A DNA stretch of 64,000 nucleotides, from NCBI GenBank assembly GCA_015501605.1, contig JADNRZ010000004.1, forward strand, positions 1,798,001 to 1,862,000. Reading direction: 5' to 3'. Below the pieces are notes generated by a model. It was not told the origin of the DNA. It saw only the letters and a list, made by a program, of their open reading frames with translations, and ran no database searches. The translations under genes were made by a program, and so were the position numbers. Each line of letters opens with the position of its first letter. The stretch's first letter is position 1. Source of the stretch: Panaeolus papilionaceus. Lineage: Eukaryota > Basidiomycota > Agaricomycetes > Agaricales. Below, in pieces: positions 60,362-64,000 of this stretch.

Positions 60362-62236
60362 CCCATTCATCATACCTTTGTGCGGGCGCTGGATGGGCGC
60401 TGTTTAGGGTGAGGCTTGTCTTGTCAATGGTGACCTTTGTACCTTACCTTGCCTGGTGTTGTGCGGTTGTTGTTATATCTATGTTTTTCTTTTTCCTTCC
60501 AGTTTCTTCACTTTGTTCTCAGATGTTAACATCGAGGGTACCGCTTACACCTCCCCCTCGAACGAGACTCAGGCGCTAAAGAAACGCCGGCGCGGTTACA
60601 GTTGCACGTGCTTTCAGGCAACTTTAAATTCGACCTTGGGTTCCACGGCTTCAACTTGGCAAAAGACAAAATGAAATGAAAGGCACAAGTTGCATTGCAA
60701 GTTAAAATCAAATATATAAACCCAAAAACGAGCGATGAGATACAAAGAAACAAATGTCCAAACGCAAAACGCAAAACAAGAACACTGTATTCTATTATGT
60801 ACCAGGAAATTCAACACAACAACACAAGGGGCCTATTGACATTCATTACATGAATAAGAATAAAAGTACCAACTAACTAAGTAGTAACCAGATCGGATAG
60901 GAAAGGGAAGGAAGGAGTCGTCATGAACCGGGACTTTTTAACCGAAATATCAAGATAAGCAAGAGTAACAAAGTACGAGGAAAGGGCGGAGAGTAAAAGG
61001 GGGAGGAAGGAAGGAAAGTAAGGTTCGTTCGTGCCGAAGCAGTTCCGGACGGCCACGATAGGGAGATGAGAAGTCATGGTGCAACATATCATAACATGAA
61101 CCTAAAACCTACGGTGCCGCGCAGACAGACAAGGAAGCAAGGAAGTCAAAATCAAATGAATGAAAGAACGTGAACACGAGCGACCGTATGCAGGGAATAT
61201 GAATAAAAGTATGAAATATTTTATAGGTAAGTATCAACCGTTCCGAGCCAAACGAGTGGTGAATAAGGGATGAAAACCGGAAGGAAATGTCTACACTGAA
61301 TCCAAGATTAGGGGTTACGACCGTGCCTAACGATTAGCAATGCTTCCACATCTTCACAGAGTCACTGTTGGTTCCGAATACATCAGTTATAATAACAGAG
61401 TGCAACCATACAATACCGAGCCAACGAGGCGACGAGGAAGAGGGGTTCGTTGTTCGTTGACAACAATTTCAACACCCGCCATCCATCCAGGCAGCCACCA
61501 GTGGAAATGAATGAACGAGTCCAAGTCAAAGTCAACGCCCAGGCAGAACAATCAACCACCCAAGGCAGGGCAGGGTTCACAAGAACATGCCAAAGGATGC
61601 GTGTCGTGTATGTAACGACGCATTGTCAACCAGGTCCAGGTGCATCAGTAAATGGGCGTGCCCAGCCCCAGGATGCAAGGCCAATATTTCGAATTCCAAT
61701 TGAATTGAAAGAATTCAAGATGAAAGGCGTGAGACAGCCGTGGGCGGCGCGAGGCAAAGCCGTGAAAGACGTGGTAGAAGTCACGGGCCCAGTCCGTCAG
61801 TGATTCGAATTCCGCGTTCCAGGTTGACGTGAGTGACCGACCGGCCAAAAGGAGGAGGTTGGATGAGCCATTGTTATGCGTCGTCATTGATGAGAGTGAC
61901 GTTGAAAGCAGGAATGGTAGGGTTGATCAATGTGTTGCAGTGCGTTGTAGAGAGTCGGGATGCGATAAGATGGGATGACGGCGTGTTGGTGGGTTGCGGT
62001 AGTGTTGGGTTGTTGACGGGGTTGGTGATCGGAGGAAGAGTCGAGATAAGGTGTTGTTGATGGGCGAGCAGTTGATGTTGATGTTGAGAATTGTACGAGT
62101 CAGTTGTGAGAAGAGAAAGATGAAAAGGTGAGAGTTAGCGTTCGTTCGACCGAATAGAATAAAAACAAGTGAATGAAAAGAAACGAAAAGAAGTTCAAGG
62201 TCCAAGATGCGGCGTTCACTTCAAGGGACCGAAACT

Positions 62237-64000
62237 TCAAGGCACAGAACCCATCTGAGAAAACGAAAACGAATAGAAAGCGACGTACACAATCATAGCG
62301 CGATCTTCGACTTTTTGCGGCCAGGTGGGATACCATTGCGCAATGTTCTTCGCAAAATCGCGTTGTGGGCTCTGCGCACGATCAAGCCATGGCTTGTCGC
62401 CTTGGAAGTCGGGGAACCACCCACTGGTAGCACCAACAGCGACGTTCAGAATCAAGTAGAAATCTAAGTTATCACAATCCAACATTCGTCAATCAAATGA
62501 ACGAATAAAGCGCACATATTCACAAAAACTCATACCTTGATCAAAAGGCGTCGCATTCGTCCCATTAATCCACGGGTTCCCAAGAGGTACCAAACTCGAC
62601 CCATTGAAAATCGTATCAGGGAAATCACCGCGTTGGAAGAACGGCTTGTTGAACCTAAAATCGAGGAGAGTGTGCAGTCTCGTATCGACATAAATGCGGA
62701 GGAAGTCCGGGGTCCACTCGAGGGCATAGGTGTGGAATCCGCTCGCGAAGGACTTGCGCTTTTCGGTCCACCATGAGTAGGACTTTGACACGCCGTTGAG
62801 CTCGGGTGTGGGACCCCAGTTGAGTGAGCCTTGAACGTAGTTTGAACCGCTAGAATAGGGGGTTTTGATTAGATTAGGATTGGGATTGCAAGAGAGATGG
62901 ATGGGTGGATAGGGGTGGATGCGTACCGAGCTGTGTAACGAATCCCGTTACCCCTTGATTCGACGATGTCGATTTCACCGCTGCGAGGCCATGGTCCGTA
63001 GACTTCGTCTTTGGGAAGCATCCAGATTGCGGGCCAGAGCTAGATGAGAAGAATGAAGATATGTCAGTCCGTGGTTTTTTTCCATAAGAAAGAAAGAGAG
63101 AAAAAAAGGAAATGAAGGAAGAAAGACGACGCCGTGATAGACGTATCGCATGCTCATGCTCATTGATTGAGATACATTGCGCTATAATGCAACGATACGA
63201 GCAGCGGCGTCGGACGATAAAAAAACGATAACAAAATTTGACAGACGGTGGACTTACCCAATCACTATAGTGATCATATGTTGAATGATTTTAAGGTTAC
63301 ATGACACACGCCAGCATCGAACATGGTGAATGATGACGGCGGTCGGTGGTCGGTGTGGATTGCGTGCGGTGGCAGCCATCATGCACGAAGCGAACAACAT
63401 GCAAGGCGCAAAAATGATTTGCATGATGACGTCGGTATCGTGTCGGGCGAGATGGGTGGATCAGATGCAGGGTGCAAATGTACCAAGTGCGATGACGATG
63501 ATACACCAATAGGGGTAAAAAAACAAAAACAAAGAGCAGATCGTCAGCGTTTATTCAGCTCCACCCATATCAATTTTTCAACAACTCACCCATTCGGCAT
63601 CTTCGCCCTAACCTCCACGCGTCCATACCTCAAACTCGCACTATACCTCGTACTCATCCTCGCACTCTGCACAGGATTAATCACTGTCCCCGCCGTGCGA
63701 TTGCTCACCGCACTGCAACTGCTCAAGTAGCTGGCCTCGTCAAACACGCGCTGGCCCATCTGGTCGATAATGAAGCCGTTATCGGGCGCGGTCTGGTTAA
63801 AGGTGCACCCGGTGATGTTGTAGATGGTCCCGTCGAATACTGCGTCCGTACCGATGTTGTCTGCGGTGAGAGTGGGCACGATGTAGAGCATGCCGTCGCG
63901 GATGAACGAGTTGTTCGTTGAGGCTGTGGTCATTCCGAACTCGCCATTTCTGAGTGGGATTGGAATTGGTTAGTTAGGGGTTTGAGACGGGTTGATAATG
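62237..64000 (-). CDS. GH16 beta-glucanase, partial (5' end beyond the window)
   Basis: Exons from the right edge: 63949-63590, 63264-63258 (7 nt), 63039-62927, 62850-62536, 62463-62289, then an unresolved end. Conserved blocks are [121 protein letters not shown] and WPQKVEDRAMIV. The catalytic E-x-D-x-x-E box is intact (EIDIVE). GH16 enzymes of this style act on beta-1,3(4)-glucans outside the cell or in the wall; exact specificity is not readable. The C terminus is uncertain. Simple read-through stops at 62237. A better-fitting continuation (VDS...) would require an unusual acceptor near 62100. Confidence 0.85.
63258..63264 (-). other. 7-nt microexon of the GH16 gene
   Basis: On the minus strand, CTATAG|TGATTGG|GTAAGTC. 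The previous exon ends AAT GG and the next begins CTC TGG, so inclusion yields M-P-N-G-D-W-L-W-P, matching the conserved GH16 'GDWLWPAIW' block in frame. Confidence 0.88.

Larger units (their letters stand above)
56281..62236. other. ~6 kb with no supported gene
   Basis: Apart from a weak 117-codon frame at 58007-58360 I find no motif-bearing or spliceable coding sequence on either strand. A (TGTA)n microsatellite lies at 60341-60361 and homopolymer and purine runs are common from 60.8 to 61.2 kb. It may hold long UTRs, non-coding RNA or decayed genes. Confidence 0.5.

Noticed and set aside
1..64000. tRNA, rRNA or CRISPR features
   Set aside because: I saw no cloverleaf-like tRNA gene with A and B boxes, no rRNA similarity and no regularly spaced repeat array. 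CRISPR is not expected in a fungal genome.

Overview
The window is nuclear DNA from a filamentous basidiomycete, most likely an Agaricomycete. The genes are dense and cut by many 50-70 nt GT-AG introns with CTAAC-like branch sites. The gene families also fit: NACHT proteins with a CHPGTR motif, BTB and MYND proteins, GH10 and GH16 wall-degrading enzymes, and berberine-bridge-type oxidases. I rebuilt exon structures by hand. Where a total coding length is given, the joined exons keep one reading frame.

Layout. 1-3.5 kb: a seven-zinc-knuckle nucleic-acid-binding protein (GIS2/CNBP type) and cytochrome c oxidase subunit COX5. 4.2-14.5 kb: NACHT gene 1, a coiled-coil gene, a GH10 relic, then a second copy of the segment 'COX5 3' end + NACHT gene', which joins directly onto the GH10 relic. 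15.7-41 kb: a tandemly duplicated block of GH10 xylanase genes and an FAD-linked oxidase. Two GH10 copies look intact, one is decayed, and one is 5'-truncated and split. The split copy holds an 11,556-bp DNA transposon (22628-34183) with ~115-bp terminal inverted repeats, a 6-bp target duplication GTCGCT, a DD34E integrase, an Spt5-like NGN/KOW protein, two BTB-like proteins and an acidic protein of unknown function. 42.7-46.4 kb: a gene whose product appears to be a tandem array of eIF5B domain-IV-like barrels. 47.3-50.3 kb: a TFIIIC WD40 subunit. 51.3-56.3 kb: a small C2H2 zinc-finger protein, a MYND-finger protein and the mitochondrial assembly factor COA1. 56.3-62.2 kb: no gene I can support. 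62.2-64 kb: the 3' part of a GH16 glucanase gene running off the right edge.

Themes. (1) The transposon is the strongest candidate for an undescribed system: an integrase-type element that carries its own transcription-elongation-factor homologue and BTB proteins. (2) Microexons occur in three unrelated genes (8 nt in GIS2, 7 nt in GH16, and 2, 14, 15 and 16 nt in GH10), each supported by restored motifs and frame. (3) Two segmental duplications shaped the region, with patches of perfect identity that suggest recent gene conversion. Housekeeping genes (COX5, COA1, TFIIIC, GIS2) flank the rearranged accessory core.
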